A stretch of DNA of 64,000 bases, taken from NCBI RefSeq assembly GCF_013369335.1, contig NZ_SZQJ01000005.1, positions 806,001 through 870,000 of the forward strand, read 5' to 3'. This DNA comes from Vibrio sp. JPW-9-11-11 (lineage in GTDB: Bacteria > Pseudomonadota > Gammaproteobacteria > Enterobacterales > Vibrionaceae). Below, piece by piece: positions 46,489 through 57,443 of this stretch (positions are counted from its first letter, which is position 1; each line of letters opens with the position of its first letter). The translations under genes and the position numbers were made by a program. The notes beneath the pieces were generated by a model, which was not told the origin of the DNA, did not search any database, and worked only from the letters and a program-made list of their open reading frames with translations.

Positions 46489-47170
46489 ACATAAAACCCT
46501 AATTAAGAATGGTTTATGGGACAACAACCCTGCCTTAGTGCAGCTGTTGGGGCTATGCCCATTGCTGGCCGTGTCGTCTACTGTCACCAACGCACTGGGT
46601 TTAGGTATCGCCACCTTGCTGGTTTTAGTTGGTTCTAACGTCACGGTTTCTTTAGTACGCGACTATGTGCCAAAAGAGGTGCGCATTCCCGTATTTGTGA
46701 TGATCATTGCCGCCTTAGTGACTTGCGTACAATTACTAATGAATGCGTACGCATACGGCCTCTACTTATCGCTTGGTATTTTTATTCCACTAATCGTCAC
46801 CAACTGTATCATCATCGGTCGCGCTGAAGCGTTCGCATCTAAGAATGACGTTATCCCAGCCGCTCAGGATGGTTTCTGGATGGGCCTTGGCATGACCAGT
46901 GTCTTGGTCTTGCTCGGTGCAATGCGTGAATTAATCGGTAACGGTACGCTATTTGATGGCGCCGACTTACTCCTTGGCTCTTGGGCACAATCCCTGCGTA
47001 TCGAGGTGTTCCAGTTCGATAATAGCTTCCTACTCGCGCTGCTACCGCCAGGGGCTTTTATCGGAGTTGGCCTGTTGATAGCAGTAAAAAACATCATAGA
47101 TAAACAGCTCGAAGCGCGTCAGCCGAAAAAGAAACAAACTATTGAACGTGCTCGTGTCACCAACGCCTAG
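46481..47170 (+). CDS. rsxE: Electron transport complex subunit RsxE
   Basis: A 229-residue, six-helix membrane protein homologous to RsxA and NqrD. It has [19 protein letters not shown] and [18 protein letters not shown], the paired half-helix motifs that with RsxA hold a membrane iron-sulfur cluster. The C-terminal tail is basic. ATG 46481 follows GGAGG by 6 bases; a longer in-frame reading from 46343 lies inside rsxG and is not used. Confidence 0.96.
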   Translation: MSEHKTLIKNGLWDNNPALVQLLGLCPLLAVSSTVTNALGLGIATLLVLVGSNVTVSLVRDYVPKEVRIPVFVMIIAALVTCVQLLMNAYAYGLYLSLGIFIPLIVTNCIIIGRAEAFASKNDVIPAAQDGFWMGLGMTSVLVLLGAMRELIGNGTLFDGADLLLGSWAQSLRIEVFQFDNSFLLALLPPGAFIGVGLLIAVKNIIDKQLEARQPKKKQTIERARVTNA

Positions 47171-47215
47171 TAGACCAATCACCCAATTGGCATTTGCACC
47201 GGAAGTTAGCTCTAC

Positions 47216-47857
47216 ATGAATAAAGAAAAGCGAAGACTCATACTAGAACGCCTGCGAGAAAACAATCCTAACCCTCAAACCGAGCTTAACTGGAGTACAC
47301 CGTTCGAGCTTTTGATTGCGGTATTGTTGTCGGCGCAGGCGACAGACGTCAGCGTGAATAAAGCGACCGATAAACTCTACCCAGTCGCCAATACACCGCA
47401 AGCATTACTCAATCTCGGCGTTGAGGGCGTGAAAGAGTATATTAAGACCATTGGCCTTTTTAACTCCAAAGCTGAAAACGTCATTAAAACCTGTCAAATC
47501 TTAATCGAGAAACACCACGGCGAAGTCCCTGAAGATCGAGACGCGCTCGAAGCGCTGCCTGGCGTTGGGCGTAAAACCGCCAATGTGGTACTCAATACAG
47601 CTTTTGGTTGGCCAACAATCGCCGTCGATACCCATATCTATCGTGTGTCAAATCGTACTAAGTTCGCGATGGGTAAAAACGTCGATCAGGTTGAAGAGAA
47701 ACTGCTCAAAGTGGTACCCAAAGAGTTCAAACTCGATGTCCACCACTGGCTGATACTGCACGGCCGCTATACTTGTGTCGCGCGTAAACCACGATGTGGC
47801 AGTTGTATTATTGAAGATCTTTGTGAGTACAAAGACAAAGTATACCCAGAAAACTAG
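47216..47857 (+). CDS. nth: Endonuclease III
   Basis: A 213-residue base excision repair glycosylase/AP lyase for oxidised pyrimidines. The helix-hairpin-helix is LEALPGVGRKTANVVL (about 112-127) with the catalytic Lys120; the catalytic Asp is in AVDTHIYRVSNR (about 138). The [4Fe-4S] cluster cysteines are in CVARKPRCGSCIIEDLC. It lies 45 bases after rsxE, the same order as in E. coli, where rsx and nth are adjacent. Confidence 0.97.
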   Translation: MNKEKRRLILERLRENNPNPQTELNWSTPFELLIAVLLSAQATDVSVNKATDKLYPVANTPQALLNLGVEGVKEYIKTIGLFNSKAENVIKTCQILIEKHHGEVPEDRDALEALPGVGRKTANVVLNTAFGWPTIAVDTHIYRVSNRTKFAMGKNVDQVEEKLLKVVPKEFKLDVHHWLILHGRYTCVARKPRCGSCIIEDLCEYKDKVYPEN

Positions 47858-47869
47858 GAGAGCAAGGCA

Positions 47870-48286
47870 ATGTCAAACGGCAGAATTTTACACACTATGC
47901 TTCGAGTTGGCGATCTCGATAAATCGATCCAGTTCTATACCGAAGTTATGGGCATGCAACTACTGCGCACCAATGAAAATAAAGAGTATGAGTACACTTT
48001 GGCTTTTCTTGGCTACGGTGATGAGTCTCAAGGCGCGGTCATTGAACTCACCTACAACTGGGGAACCACCGAGTACGATCTCGGTAGTGCATTTGGTCAT
48101 ATTGCTATCGGTGTAGACGATATCTACTCGACTTGTGATGCAATCAAGGCTGCGGGTGGCAATGTAACGCGTGAGCCAGGTCCAGTGAAGGGCGGTACCA
48201 CCCATATTGCCTTCGTTAAAGACCCAGACGGCTACATGATTGAACTGATTCAAAACAAGCAAGCGACAGCGGGCTTGGAAGGATAA
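47870..48286 (+). CDS. gloA: Lactoylglutathione lyase (glyoxalase I)
   Basis: A 138-residue metalloenzyme that turns the methylglyoxal-glutathione adduct into S-lactoylglutathione. Metal ligands are His and Glu in [15 protein letters not shown] (about 5) and VIELTYNWG (about 57), and again in [10 protein letters not shown] and YMIELIQNK. Length is that of the short bacterial nickel-type enzyme. It lies 12 bases after nth with GGAGAG before the ATG, so it is co-transcribed with nth. Confidence 0.96.
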   Translation: MSNGRILHTMLRVGDLDKSIQFYTEVMGMQLLRTNENKEYEYTLAFLGYGDESQGAVIELTYNWGTTEYDLGSAFGHIAIGVDDIYSTCDAIKAAGGNVTREPGPVKGGTTHIAFVKDPDGYMIELIQNKQATAGLEG

Positions 48287-48340
48287 TAGAGCATGGCAAC
48301 AAGAGCAGTGTTTAGCTGCTCTTGTTTATTTAGCTTTACT

Positions 48341-48355
48341 TGATAATGATTATCA
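48341..48355. promoter_or_regulatory. Fur box upstream of DUF2753 gene
   Basis: TGATAATGATTATCA is a perfect dyad and matches the core of the Fur consensus GATAATGATAATCATTATC. It lies 34 bases before the ATG of the DUF2753 gene and after a short hairpin-like stretch that follows gloA (GAGCAG / CTGCTC at 48302-48323). Confidence 0.75.
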
Positions 48356-48389
48356 ATTAACCTTCGTATGGTTACTGGAGGAGATGATC

Positions 48390-48827
48390 ATGACGATTAA
48401 CGACTGGGAGAGACACACGCTCATTGCAGACCTTGCGCTACGTGATGGGGACCATCTGAGAGGTGTCCTTCATTACCAACAAGCGCTCACCTTAAGTGAA
48501 GAGATCAGTCACAGTGAACAAATTGAACTAGAAGACCGCTTGGTTATTTCTGTGATCTCTTGCCACAACATGGCTCAGTTTTGGCGTAGCATCGGCGACT
48601 CGGGTTATGAACTCAAGTATTTACAACTTGCCTCAGAAAAAGTCCTCACCTTACTTCCTCAATGCCCAAACAGCCACTGCGATGCATTCGTCGATACTCT
48701 CGGGTGCTGCAAAAAAGCGCTAGTCGAGTTTATAAAGCGCCATCCCAATCCTGAAATCGCGCACTTAGTACAAGATTTCGATAGTGCAGCGAACTGCAAC
48801 CTCATCGCCAAGTTCCAACTCAACTAA
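48390..48827 (+). CDS. DUF2753 family protein
   Basis: A 145-residue soluble helical protein. TPR-like helices are suggested by HLRGVLHYQQALTLSEEI and ELKYLQLASEKVLTLLPQ. Four Cys lie in the second half (CPNSHC, CCKK), which might bind metal, but this is only an observation. I assign DUF2753 from memory of the Vibrio protein beside gloA. ATG 48390 is used: GGAGGAG is 6 bases upstream, too close for ATG 48384. A Fur box in the promoter suggests iron-repressed expression. Confidence 0.75.
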   Translation: MTINDWERHTLIADLALRDGDHLRGVLHYQQALTLSEEISHSEQIELEDRLVISVISCHNMAQFWRSIGDSGYELKYLQLASEKVLTLLPQCPNSHCDAFVDTLGCCKKALVEFIKRHPNPEIAHLVQDFDSAANCNLIAKFQLN

Positions 48828-48852
48828 AAAAAGCCAGCATAAACTGGCTTTC
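48826..48852. terminator. Terminator between DUF2753 gene and motY
   Basis: AAAGCCAG / CTGGCTTT around CATAAA; the A6 run on the plus strand gives a U tract to minus-strand motY transcripts. Confidence 0.8.
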
Positions 48853-48866
48853 GATAAATCGGTGCT

Positions 48867-49748
48867 CTAAACCTGAGTCCGACCGAGTGAAATAACCACA
48901 CGACGGTTCTTGTCTCGGCCAAGCGGCGAAGCATTATCATCAATAGGACGACGTTTACCATAACCTTGAACTTGAATTCTATCTTCGGGCAAGCCTAGGG
49001 ATTTAAAGTAGTTTTGTAATACTTCTGCTCGCCTTTCAGACAAGCTTTGGCTGACACTTTTGCTGTCAACTGCGTCGGTATAAGTCGACACTAAGACCAA
49101 ATCGATATCTTGATTATGCTTAATGTACTCGGCAATTTGAGCCAAGCGCTTTTGTGATTGTTTGTTGAGTTCCACACTGGTTCGATCATAGTGCAGAATG
49201 GTAAATGCAATATCTTCAAAGCTATACGGAAGCAAGTTAGCGATACAGTCACTGAACACGTTATAGGAAGGCTGAAATAGCACGGACGACAGACCAATTT
49301 CAATTCGCTCATCACTACTGCGCCATTCTTGGTAACTGAACGTAGGGTAACGGCCCTTTTCCAGCTCGCTCAAGATGTTCCAAGCGGTTTGTCCACCCAC
49401 ATAGCCGTCAAATTGCTGGAAAAAACGAATCGTGGTTAAGCGGTCAGCGCCCTCACCAGGACGCCAAGCAGGTGGCATTGATACTAAGCTCACATCGCGA
49501 GTTTTCCCCATCGGGCGCTTCATTTTAAGTTCAAAATCTAGGTTGATTTTTTTACTCGCATAGGAGGAAAAAACCGCATCCCCATAGTTAGGGATCGGGT
49601 GGACTAAGCGACACTCCAAAGGGGTATTGGCAACCATTTGCCACGTTGACTGCGTCGGTTTAGCGACATAGTGCTTATCCAACGCCATGGCGTTGACACT
49701 GAATGACGCTAATACGGTCGCGATTGTGGTAGCAAACAACTTATTCAT
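48867..49748 (-). CDS. motY: Sodium-type flagellar motor protein MotY
   Basis: A 293-residue periplasmic protein with a signal peptide ending near AMA (residue 22). The N-terminal domain (about 23-170) binds the motor. The C-terminal OmpA-like peptidoglycan-binding domain contains [33 protein letters not shown] and [20 protein letters not shown]. MotY with MotX forms the T ring that holds the PomAB stators of the sodium-driven polar flagellum. This gene is a strong marker of a vibrio. It has its own promoter region shared with divergent rnt. Confidence 0.95.
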   Translation of the reverse strand: MNKLFATTIATVLASFSVNAMALDKHYVAKPTQSTWQMVANTPLECRLVHPIPNYGDAVFSSYASKKINLDFELKMKRPMGKTRDVSLVSMPPAWRPGEGADRLTTIRFFQQFDGYVGGQTAWNILSELEKGRYPTFSYQEWRSSDERIEIGLSSVLFQPSYNVFSDCIANLLPYSFEDIAFTILHYDRTSVELNKQSQKRLAQIAEYIKHNQDIDLVLVSTYTDAVDSKSVSQSLSERRAEVLQNYFKSLGLPEDRIQVQGYGKRRPIDDNASPLGRDKNRRVVISLGRTQV

Positions 49749-49946
49749 ACTGCACTTAATCTCTTCACTTGCCTGAGCCGCTCAAATTTGCCGCTCGATT
49801 CTCTGCTCTGATAGGTAAGCAAAAACTACGCCAATACATTTGTATAGTACAAATTACCAGTGATTCATTTTCATTCAGGATTAACGGTTTTTCTTAGGTA
49901 AAGAATCTGCAATAATGCCAGCCCTGTCACATAAAATGAAGCACAC

Positions 49947-50597
49947 ATGACTATTGAAAACGAAGCTTTGACGCTAAAAAAACGATTTCGTGGCTACTTT
50001 CCTGTTGTCATCGATGTTGAGACGGCTGGCTTTAATGCTAAGACAGATGCCCTACTCGAGATCTGCGCAATAACGCTAAAAATGGATGAAAACGGCGAAT
50101 TGTCACCCGCGTCAACCGTTCATTTTCACGTCGAACCTTTTGAGGGCGCCAACTTAGAAAAAGAAGCGCTCGAGTTCAATGGTATTCGTGACCCTTTCAG
50201 CCCGCTTCGTGGCGCAGTGACAGAATCCGAAGCCCTAAAAGAGATCTATAAGCTGGTGCGCAAAGAGCAGAAAGCGGCCGATTGCAGTCGCGCAATCATC
50301 GTCGCTCACAACGCCAATTTTGATCACAGCTTCGTTATGGAAGCCAGTGAGCGCAGCAAGCTAAAACGCGTCCCGTTTCATCCCTTTGCCACCTTTGATA
50401 CCGCCGCTCTAAGTGGCCTTGCTTACGGTCAAACCGTTTTGGCAAAAGCCTGCAAAGCCGCGGGGATGGACTTCGACAACAAAGAAGCCCACTCAGCCCT
50501 TTATGATACCCAAAAAACGGCCGAGCTCTTTTGCGGCATTGTCAATAAGTGGAAAGCCCTCGGTGGCTGGCCACTTGTCGAGCCCAATGCCGAATAA
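49947..50597 (+). CDS. rnt: Ribonuclease T
   Basis: A 216-residue DEDDh exonuclease that trims the 3' ends of tRNA and other stable RNAs. Exo motifs are visible: [20 protein letters not shown] (about 21-40), [13 protein letters not shown] (about 119-131) and [15 protein letters not shown] (about 187-201), giving the D-E-D-D-H set. AATGAAG precedes the ATG. It is followed 36 bases later by a Na+/H+ antiporter-family gene. Confidence 0.97.
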   Translation: MTIENEALTLKKRFRGYFPVVIDVETAGFNAKTDALLEICAITLKMDENGELSPASTVHFHVEPFEGANLEKEALEFNGIRDPFSPLRGAVTESEALKEIYKLVRKEQKAADCSRAIIVAHNANFDHSFVMEASERSKLKRVPFHPFATFDTAALSGLAYGQTVLAKACKAAGMDFDNKEAHSALYDTQKTAELFCGIVNKWKALGGWPLVEPNAE

Positions 50598-50633
50598 ACA
50601 CAATAAAAAGTAAACACAACACACGAGAATATT

Positions 50634-51959
50634 ATGAACCCTGTTGTCATTTCTGTATGCATTATGCTGGCGCTAGCCCTAATGCGGGTGAATGTCGTCG
50701 TCGCATTGACATTCAGTGCCATTGTCGGCGGTTTGGTCTCCGGTATGGACTTAAATCAAGCGATTGCTTCTTTTGAAAGTGGTCTCGGCGGCGGCGCAAC
50801 CATCGCTTTGAGCTACGCAATGCTCGGTACATTCGCCGTCGCCATCTCACGTTCAGGTATCACAGACCTGCTCGCAAATAGCGTGATTAAACGCATCCAC
50901 GGCAAAGAAAATCCTCATGCCTCCACAGGTTTGAAGTACGCCGTTCTGGTTGCCTTGGTTTTAGTGACCATGTCGTCACAAAACGTGATTCCAGTGCATA
51001 TCGCTTTCATTCCAATTTTAGTTCCACCACTTTTGGGCGTGTTTGCCAAACTCAACCTTGACCGCCGTATGATCGCCTGTGTGTTAACTTTTGGCTTAGT
51101 GACCCCTTACATGGTGCTGCCCATCGGTTTCGGTGGTATTTTCCTCAACAATATTCTGCTAAAAAATCTCCACGACAATGGCCTCGATAATGTCGTCGCG
51201 AGCCAAGTGCCGGTGGCGATGTTGCTCCCTGCTGCAGGTATGGTGTTTGGGTTAGTCACCGCGATCTTCTTTAGCTACCGTAAACCGCGCCACTATCCAG
51301 AAACAGAGCTCACTCACGTTGAAGACGACACCAGCTCAATCGATAAGAAGAACGTTCTGGTCGCGGCTGTGGGTATTGTTGTCGCACTGAGCGCCCAATT
51401 GTTGACTGGCTCAATGATTGTTGGAGGTTTGGCAGGCTTTATGGTGTTCACTTTTGGTGGGGTTATCGCTTGGAAAGAGACACACGATGTATTTACCAAA
51501 GGCGTACATATGATGGCCATGATTGGTTTCATCATGATTGCTGCGGCTGGTTTTGCAGCGGTAATGAAGCAAACAGGTGGCGTAGAATCACTGGTTGAAG
51601 CGCTGTCGACCAGCATTGGAGACAACAAACCGCTAGCTGCACTATTGATGCTGGTGGTCGGACTGTTGGTTACCATGGGAATCGGTTCTTCGTTTTCGAC
51701 TATCCCTATTATTGCCACAATTTACGTTCCACTCGCCGCTGCATTTGGTTTTTCACCAATGGCCACCGTCGCGTTGGTCGGCACCGCTGCCGCTCTGGGT
51801 GATGCTGGTTCACCTGCTTCGGACTCAACCTTAGGTCCTACATCTGGCCTAAACGCCGATGGCCAACACGAACATATTTGGGAAACCGTGGTTCCAACGT
51901 TTATCCACTATAATATCCCACTGATCCTCTTCGGTTGGATTGCGGCGATGGTCCTCTAA
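50634..51959 (+). CDS. Na+/H+ antiporter family protein
   Basis: A 441-residue inner membrane protein with about 11-12 helices, of the NhaC/YuiF-like group. Typical parts are [18 protein letters not shown] at the start, [56 protein letters not shown] and [20 protein letters not shown]. It probably exchanges sodium for protons, but members of this ion transporter superfamily can also carry organic acids, so the substrate is not certain. It follows rnt and ends in a bidirectional terminator before bamC. Confidence 0.85.
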   Translation: MNPVVISVCIMLALALMRVNVVVALTFSAIVGGLVSGMDLNQAIASFESGLGGGATIALSYAMLGTFAVAISRSGITDLLANSVIKRIHGKENPHASTGLKYAVLVALVLVTMSSQNVIPVHIAFIPILVPPLLGVFAKLNLDRRMIACVLTFGLVTPYMVLPIGFGGIFLNNILLKNLHDNGLDNVVASQVPVAMLLPAAGMVFGLVTAIFFSYRKPRHYPETELTHVEDDTSSIDKKNVLVAAVGIVVALSAQLLTGSMIVGGLAGFMVFTFGGVIAWKETHDVFTKGVHMMAMIGFIMIAAAGFAAVMKQTGGVESLVEALSTSIGDNKPLAALLMLVVGLLVTMGIGSSFSTIPIIATIYVPLAAAFGFSPMATVALVGTAAALGDAGSPASDSTLGPTSGLNADGQHEHIWETVVPTFIHYNIPLILFGWIAAMVL

Positions 51960-51984
51960 GACCAATCTGCTGCTCACCAGACAA

Positions 51985-52015
51985 TAAAAAAGCTGACGTG
52001 ATGTCAGCTTTTTTA
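51985..52015. terminator. Bidirectional terminator before bamC
   Basis: AAAAAAGCTGACGT / ATGTCAGCTTTTTT stem with A and T runs on either side, between converging genes. Confidence 0.9.
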
Positions 52016-52029
52016 TTTGAGCCAGGTGT

Positions 52030-53055
52030 TTATTGGCTGAGCTTGTCCGCTGTCGCGGCCAGTACGGGCACCATATCTTCCAACAGTTTTTCCTCCACCG
52101 GTTTACCCGTTGAGTCAGTCACGTTGATTGAAGTTCGGTTACCTAAATCCCCAAACAGGAAGGTGTAAGAGCCTGGAGCCAAATCGATAGGTTGTACACC
52201 AATGTCATTCCAGAACGCATCATCTGGGGACGCGTACTTAGCTTTGATTGTCCCTTGAGATTGGTTACGTTCTTCGAGTGTAAAGCCCATCTTAGGTAAC
52301 AGAGTTGGAAGACGGTTCCACAATACATTGTAGGAAGAACGCGCGATGATCACTGGGAATCCACTTCGGTCTGACCCCATTGTGACCTGAATTTTCTTCA
52401 CCAACTGCTCGGCTTTACGTGCGGCTTCCTCACGTAGGTCGAGATCGTAACGTGCTGTGACTAGATTGGTCATCAATGCGTTGTAACGCTCTTTATTGGT
52501 GGCCGTCACCGGACGTTGCTTGCCGCCTTCACGCCAGTCAATCAGCGAAATTCTAAAGCCATGACGACCTGCCGAAGCGACGCGGTCAATCTGATAACGT
52601 GAACCAATTTCAAGATCCTCATCTTCTGAAACCCATGTCACCCAATCGGTTTCGATGCGAGTTGGTGTTTCTTGACGAATCTTAATAGCTCGTTCATTCA
52701 ACATCTTTTGCGCAGTTTGCCAAACTTTATCCAACTCGTCTTCACGTAGCAGCCATAACGTGGTTTCCCCTCTTTTACGCTCTGCTCTCGCGCCAGGAAT
52801 AAGCTCTAGAACTTGCTGAGGGGGACGAATATCCACCTCTCGTCCAGTACCACCAGTAAATTCACCTTGCGGGATTTGATAATTGGCGTAAAACTGAGCT
52901 TGAGCGTCGTCAGGTAAACTCCACGCTTTCAACGGTGGGGAATCGAGATACTCAAAATCGTCTTTTGCCTGACGACGTTGAGTCGCACTGCCGGAACACG
53001 CACTCAAAACAAAAACAGCTAGCGAACTGAGAACTAGCTGGTGAGAAAATTTCAT
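52030..53055 (-). CDS. bamC: Outer membrane protein assembly factor BamC
   Basis: A 341-residue lipoprotein (NlpB) with lipobox LSACSG at about residues 17-22. Next is the unstructured N-terminal lasso that binds BamD (DDFEYLDSPPLKAWSLPD) and two helix-grip domains (about 95-215 and 225-341). BamC is a component of the BAM complex that inserts outer membrane barrels. It is 52 bases downstream of dapA, as in E. coli, and probably co-transcribed. Confidence 0.95.
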   Translation of the reverse strand: MKFSHQLVLSSLAVFVLSACSGSATQRRQAKDDFEYLDSPPLKAWSLPDDAQAQFYANYQIPQGEFTGGTGREVDIRPPQQVLELIPGARAERKRGETTLWLLREDELDKVWQTAQKMLNERAIKIRQETPTRIETDWVTWVSEDEDLEIGSRYQIDRVASAGRHGFRISLIDWREGGKQRPVTATNKERYNALMTNLVTARYDLDLREEAARKAEQLVKKIQVTMGSDRSGFPVIIARSSYNVLWNRLPTLLPKMGFTLEERNQSQGTIKAKYASPDDAFWNDIGVQPIDLAPGSYTFLFGDLGNRTSINVTDSTGKPVEEKLLEDMVPVLAATADKLSQ

Positions 53056-53107
53056 TGAAACTCCTGAAAATCATTTGCCGAGCGATGCTCGGCAAGGTAT
53101 CTAAAAC

Positions 53108-53986
53108 TTAATAAATGCAAGCCTCGGTCATGGCTTGTGCAACAATTGGTCGAGCTTGCTCGGACAGTTCAGTCAATGGCAAACGCAGACCACCATGCTC
53201 AATTAACCCCATTTTATGGGCCGCCCACTTAACTGGGATTGGACTCGACTCGATAAACAGGTTTTCATGCAATGGCATCAAACGCTGGTTGATGATTTCC
53301 GCCTCTTCGAACTTACCTTCACGGGCCAAACGGAACATCTTCGCCATATCTTCAGCGGCAATATTATTGGTCACTGAGATAACACCCTGACCACCTTGCT
53401 TAACAAAATCGAGCCCGGTCGAGTCATCGCCACTAAGTAAGATAAAATCTTCGCCACAAAGTTCACGATGAATAGCAATTCGGCTTAGATCGCCCGTCGC
53501 ATCTTTGAGCGCAACAATACTGTCGATTTCAGCAAGACGCGCCACTGTCTCTGGTAATAGGTCTACCGCAGTACGTCCAGGGACATTATAAAGAATTTGA
53601 GGAACGTCGCTCTCTTCGGCTATCGCTTTATAGTGCTGGAAAAGCCCTTCTTGAGTCGGTTTGTTGTAGTAAGGCGTTACACTCAAACAACCAGCGATAC
53701 CTGAGTTGTTCAGTAAACGGCTAAAGGTAACGGACTCGTGGGTCGCATTCGCACCAGTGCCCGCGATTACCGGAATACGGCCATCAGCAAACTCAACCGT
53801 TTTCATGACCACTTTGACATGCTCTTCAATTGTTAACGTTGATGACTCACCGGTCGTACCTACTGCTACAATACCGTCGCTACCCGCTGCTACATGGTAC
53901 TCGACCAGCTTCTTCAGGCTAACGTAGTCTACTTCTCCATCGAGATTAAACGGTGTAATTAACGCTACAATACTTCCTGAAAACAT
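53108..53986 (-). CDS. dapA: 4-hydroxy-tetrahydrodipicolinate synthase
   Basis: A 292-residue aldolase that condenses pyruvate with aspartate semialdehyde in lysine and diaminopimelate synthesis. The Schiff-base lysine is in [12 protein letters not shown], the catalytic tyrosine in [13 protein letters not shown], and the start [13 protein letters not shown] is typical. ATG 53986 has GAAGGA 5 bases upstream and fits the family's length; a longer in-frame reading to 54046 is not supported. It is divergent from gcvR, the E. coli arrangement. Confidence 0.97.
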   Translation of the reverse strand: MFSGSIVALITPFNLDGEVDYVSLKKLVEYHVAAGSDGIVAVGTTGESSTLTIEEHVKVVMKTVEFADGRIPVIAGTGANATHESVTFSRLLNNSGIAGCLSVTPYYNKPTQEGLFQHYKAIAEESDVPQILYNVPGRTAVDLLPETVARLAEIDSIVALKDATGDLSRIAIHRELCGEDFILLSGDDSTGLDFVKQGGQGVISVTNNIAAEDMAKMFRLAREGKFEEAEIINQRLMPLHENLFIESSPIPVKWAAHKMGLIEHGGLRLPLTELSEQARPIVAQAMTEACIY

Positions 53987-54285
53987 GTCCTTCTCCCTAA
54001 AATAGTTACTCATCGCATGGTACTGTAAGGCGATTGAAAAAGACAAGCGCTTAACGCCGCTTAAATCACCTAAATGAATGAATATTTATCAGATGTTAGA
54101 TATCTGGCAAATTACGCTTCTTATTTGCTCGTGTGTCAGTCTGACGTGAGAATTGATCGAGCTCTAACGAGGCGGGACAAAATACCACCACACAAGACAA
54201 GAAAAGCGTATAGCAACCATTTTTATCCGACTCTTCTGTGCTAAGCTATCTGGTTAATAAACATAACTTTGATAAGAGTGAAACT

Positions 54286-54828
54286 ATGACTCAACATCTG
54301 GTGATTACAGCGGTTGGAACCGATCGCCCAGGGGTATGCAATCAAGTGGTACACCTGGTCACTCAGTCTGGATGCAATATTGTTGACAGTCGTATCGCTT
54401 TATTCGGCAACGAATTTACCTTGATCATGCTCCTTTCTGGCACAAATGCCGCCGCCACTCGCGTCGAGACAACGCTGCCACTGCTTGGTCAAGAGCATGA
54501 TCTTATTACTATCATGAAACGTACATCTCCTCATGCTCATCTCAACCACACGTACACGTTAGAAGTATTTGTTGAGTCTGAAGACAAACCCGGATTAACG
54601 GAAAAGTTCACCAACTTTTTCGCAGAAAAAGAGATTGGTCTCTCCTCACTGAGCGCACAAACCATAGATAAAGGGAAAGTCGATTCTCAGAGCGACCAGT
54701 TTCATATTGCTATTACGGCCACCGTTGAATCGGAATGTAATCTGATGCAACTGCAAGAAGAGTTCGATACGCTCTGTCGCTCTTTGGCCGTTCATGGCTC
54801 ACTAAACTTTATAAAAAACAGTCAATAA
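54286..54828 (+). CDS. gcvR: Glycine cleavage system transcriptional repressor
   Basis: A 180-residue protein of two ACT domains, about 4-80 (HLVITAVGTDRPGVCNQVVH) and 92-170 (TLEVFVESEDKPGLTEKFT). In E. coli GcvR binds glycine and blocks GcvA activation of the glycine cleavage operon; it does not bind DNA itself. ATG 54286 with AAGAGTG upstream is preferred to the codon at 54238. It is followed 13 bases later by bcp. Confidence 0.94.
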   Translation: MTQHLVITAVGTDRPGVCNQVVHLVTQSGCNIVDSRIALFGNEFTLIMLLSGTNAAATRVETTLPLLGQEHDLITIMKRTSPHAHLNHTYTLEVFVESEDKPGLTEKFTNFFAEKEIGLSSLSAQTIDKGKVDSQSDQFHIAITATVESECNLMQLQEEFDTLCRSLAVHGSLNFIKNSQ

Positions 54829-54841
54829 AAAAGGAATCTTC

Positions 54842-55309
54842 ATGAATACTCTGACAGCAGGCACTCCCGCTCCTGAGTTCTCTCTTCTTGACCAAAACGG
54901 CGAAACCGTAACCTTGAACGATTTCCAAGGAAAGAAGGTCCTCTTTTACTTTTATCCAAAAGCCATGACACCAGGTTGTACCGTTCAAGCTCAAGGGCTT
55001 CGCGATATTAAGGCGGAGTTAGACAAGCACAACGTTGCGGTTCTGGGCGTGAGTATTGACCCAGTTAAGCGCTTGGGGAAATTCATTGAGCGCGACGAGC
55101 TTAACTTCACTCTGTTGTCTGATGAAGACCATGCGGTTGCCGAACAGTTCGGTGTATGGGGTGAAAAGAAGTTTATGGGTAAAATTTATGACGGCCTGCA
55201 CCGCATCAGTTTTTTGATTGATGAGCAAGGCGTTATCGAGCATGTATTTAACAAGTTCAAAACCAAAGATCATCACCAAGTCGTACTGGATTACCTCAAC
55301 AACCAATAA
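54842..55309 (+). CDS. bcp: Thioredoxin-dependent peroxiredoxin Bcp
   Basis: A 155-residue BCP/PrxQ-type peroxidase. The peroxidatic cysteine is in YFYPKAMTPGCTVQAQGLRD (Cys46). The usual resolving cysteine five residues later is replaced (Q51 region), so it may use the one-Cys mechanism seen in some Bcp proteins. The fold's later parts GVSIDPVKRLGKF and FLIDEQGVIEHVF are present. AAGGAA lies 7 bases before the ATG. Its place after gcvR is as in E. coli. Confidence 0.95.
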   Translation: MNTLTAGTPAPEFSLLDQNGETVTLNDFQGKKVLFYFYPKAMTPGCTVQAQGLRDIKAELDKHNVAVLGVSIDPVKRLGKFIERDELNFTLLSDEDHAVAEQFGVWGEKKFMGKIYDGLHRISFLIDEQGVIEHVFNKFKTKDHHQVVLDYLNNQ

Positions 55310-55320
55310 CGATTGAAACC

Positions 55321-55350
55321 AAAACGCCAGCGAATTCGCTGGCGTTTTTT
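55321..55350. terminator. Bidirectional terminator between bcp and chemoreceptor
   Basis: AAAACGCCAGCGAA / TTCGCTGGCGTTTTTT, a perfect stem between converging genes. Confidence 0.93.
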
Positions 55351-55364
55351 GTTATTACTCAATT

Positions 55365-57236
55365 CTAAACAATAAACTTGTTCAGTATCGCATCTTGCTC
55401 GCGTACGTTTTCAGTTTGCGCTTGCATGGCGATGTTAGAGTTATCGGCAGAATCGGCCACTTGAGTGGAGAGATCTTTAATCTTAACCGTATTACTATTG
55501 ATTTCTTCCGCGACTAAGCTTTGCTCTTCCGCCGCAGACGCAATCTGCATATTCATATCACTGATACGTTGAATAGCATCACGAATACGTTGCAGAGCCC
55601 CATCCGCTGCTTGCGCTTTGTCTACGGCATCAATAGCTGTGGTTTTACTCTCACTCATCGCGGCAGATACCGAGCTCGCGCCCGCTTGAAGCTGCTCAAT
55701 CATGTTACGGATTTCCGTGGTTGACTCTTGAGTACGCTGCGCCAACGTGCGTACCTCATCGGCCACCACGGCGAAACCACGACCAGACTCACCCGCGCGG
55801 GCCGCCTCAATCGCGGCGTTTAATGCCAAGAGATTGGTTTGGTCCGCGATATCGTTAATCACTTTTAAAATCGTTTCAATGTTAGCCGTCGCAGACTCCA
55901 AACCATGAACTTCTTCTACCGCTTGATCGATGCGGGCGGCCAAGTTGCCAATCGATGCTGTCGTATCACTCACAACCGATGAGCCATCCTGTGTCGCCTC
56001 ATCCGCTTCTTTTGCTGCCGCTGCAGCGCCTTGAGCATTATTGGCGACTTCTGTTGCCGTGACCGCCATTTCGTTCATTGCGGTTGCCAATTGCTCGAGT
56101 TCTTCCAACTGACTGCGCATGGCAGTTGCCGACTCTTGTACGCCTGACACCGTCATTTCGGTTCCACGTAAAATCTCTGCACCAATCGCTTTCGATTGCT
56201 GGATCTGTGTCTGCAGGGTTTGAGTAAAGGTATTAAATCCTTCGGCCAGTTCAGCAAATTCTTTGTCGGTATTGGTATCCAAGCGCTTGGTGAGATCGCC
56301 TTGACCCGAGGCGACATCTTTAATCGCATCATTCAATACCGTCAATGGGCGCATCAGAGCTTTAATCAAGAAGCTCAACACCACCACACTCAATACCACA
56401 CCGATAATGACATAAATAATCGAACTGTTTCGCATATCAGCAACGGCAGAGAAAGCGATGTCCTCGTCAACAACGGCCCCTATATACCAGTTCTCTGACG
56501 GCACTTCGGTAAAGTGAACCAGTAGCTTTTTGCCATCGTGTTCGAAACGTTGATTGCCTGTTTGAACTTTTGCTTGAGGGAGATACTTGGTGAGGTTTTC
56601 ACCATTGTTCGCCGCATCAGGGTGGGCGATCGTCGTTCCATCTGCCGTGACAATAAATAGGTACCCTGCATCGAGTAAATTTACGCTGTTCACCAGGTCA
56701 GCAAGCCCGCCCAACTCAAGGTCGTAGAACATACCCGCCATGAATTTGCCATTCTCTTTGACTGGAGTCCCGATTGAGATGATGACCTTCTTAGAAGATA
56801 CATCAATATATGGAGCAGTAACCACCAGCGAACCTTGCGCTTTAGCATCTTTGTACCAAGGACGGACACGCGGGTCATAATCAGGCCCTGCTTCCCAACC
56901 GTCATCGTTTTCCACGACAAAACCATCGGTTTCATAGCCAAAACCCACGGCTAAAAAACTGCCTTTCAACTCAGGCTTCTCCAGAACCTCTTTCACCCAT
57001 TCGCGATTTTGCGGATCAAGTTCAATCACTTCTGTCGTGGACTGCGCCAACGATTTTTTACTCTGCATCTCTGATGCGACAGTATTTTTCACCCCTTTAA
57101 CCATCTCAGTCAGACTGGTATCGACCAGAGCCTCCACTTCCTCTTTCACCGTACTCAACTGTTGTATAGACAACAGAGTCACAGTGACCAAGAGCAATGC
57201 AGATGAAGCCGCAACAATTTTTTGGCTAAATTTCAT
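55365..57236 (-). CDS. Methyl-accepting chemotaxis protein with Cache domain
   Basis: A 623-residue transmembrane chemoreceptor. Membrane helix 1 is at about 8-27. A dCache-type periplasmic sensor follows, with the signature [19 protein letters not shown] (about 117-135). Helix 2 is at about 270-292, then a HAMP domain ([20 protein letters not shown]) and a long cytoplasmic signalling hairpin with the kinase-contact tip around [20 protein letters not shown]. There is no C-terminal CheR-binding pentapeptide. DPR-x-RPWY Cache sensors often bind amino acids or other carboxylates. GAGGG lies 6 bases before ATG 57236. Confidence 0.94.
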   Translation of the reverse strand: MKFSQKIVAASSALLLVTVTLLSIQQLSTVKEEVEALVDTSLTEMVKGVKNTVASEMQSKKSLAQSTTEVIELDPQNREWVKEVLEKPELKGSFLAVGFGYETDGFVVENDDGWEAGPDYDPRVRPWYKDAKAQGSLVVTAPYIDVSSKKVIISIGTPVKENGKFMAGMFYDLELGGLADLVNSVNLLDAGYLFIVTADGTTIAHPDAANNGENLTKYLPQAKVQTGNQRFEHDGKKLLVHFTEVPSENWYIGAVVDEDIAFSAVADMRNSSIIYVIIGVVLSVVVLSFLIKALMRPLTVLNDAIKDVASGQGDLTKRLDTNTDKEFAELAEGFNTFTQTLQTQIQQSKAIGAEILRGTEMTVSGVQESATAMRSQLEELEQLATAMNEMAVTATEVANNAQGAAAAAKEADEATQDGSSVVSDTTASIGNLAARIDQAVEEVHGLESATANIETILKVINDIADQTNLLALNAAIEAARAGESGRGFAVVADEVRTLAQRTQESTTEIRNMIEQLQAGASSVSAAMSESKTTAIDAVDKAQAADGALQRIRDAIQRISDMNMQIASAAEEQSLVAEEINSNTVKIKDLSTQVADSADNSNIAMQAQTENVREQDAILNKFIV

Positions 57237-57384
57237 AGTATCCCTCAAATTAGTCAGCAAGCATTATTGTTATAATAGTTAATGTTGTTATCGCCCAGAC
57301 CAACGTTTTCTTAAGAAATATCTTACATTTCCCTGTTAAGTAAATTCTATTGCCCCTTGCGCTGTCAACTTATTGATAAACAAA

Positions 57385-57412
57385 AAGCCCCAAAACTGGC
57401 GCTTCGGGGCTT
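57385..57412 (-). terminator. Terminator after AI-2E family gene
   Basis: AAGCCCC / GGGGCTT stem; an A5 run on the plus strand provides the U tract for the minus-strand transcript. Confidence 0.7.
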
Positions 57413-57443
57413 AATATGCAGCTCATTGCTATATTTTGAAAAA

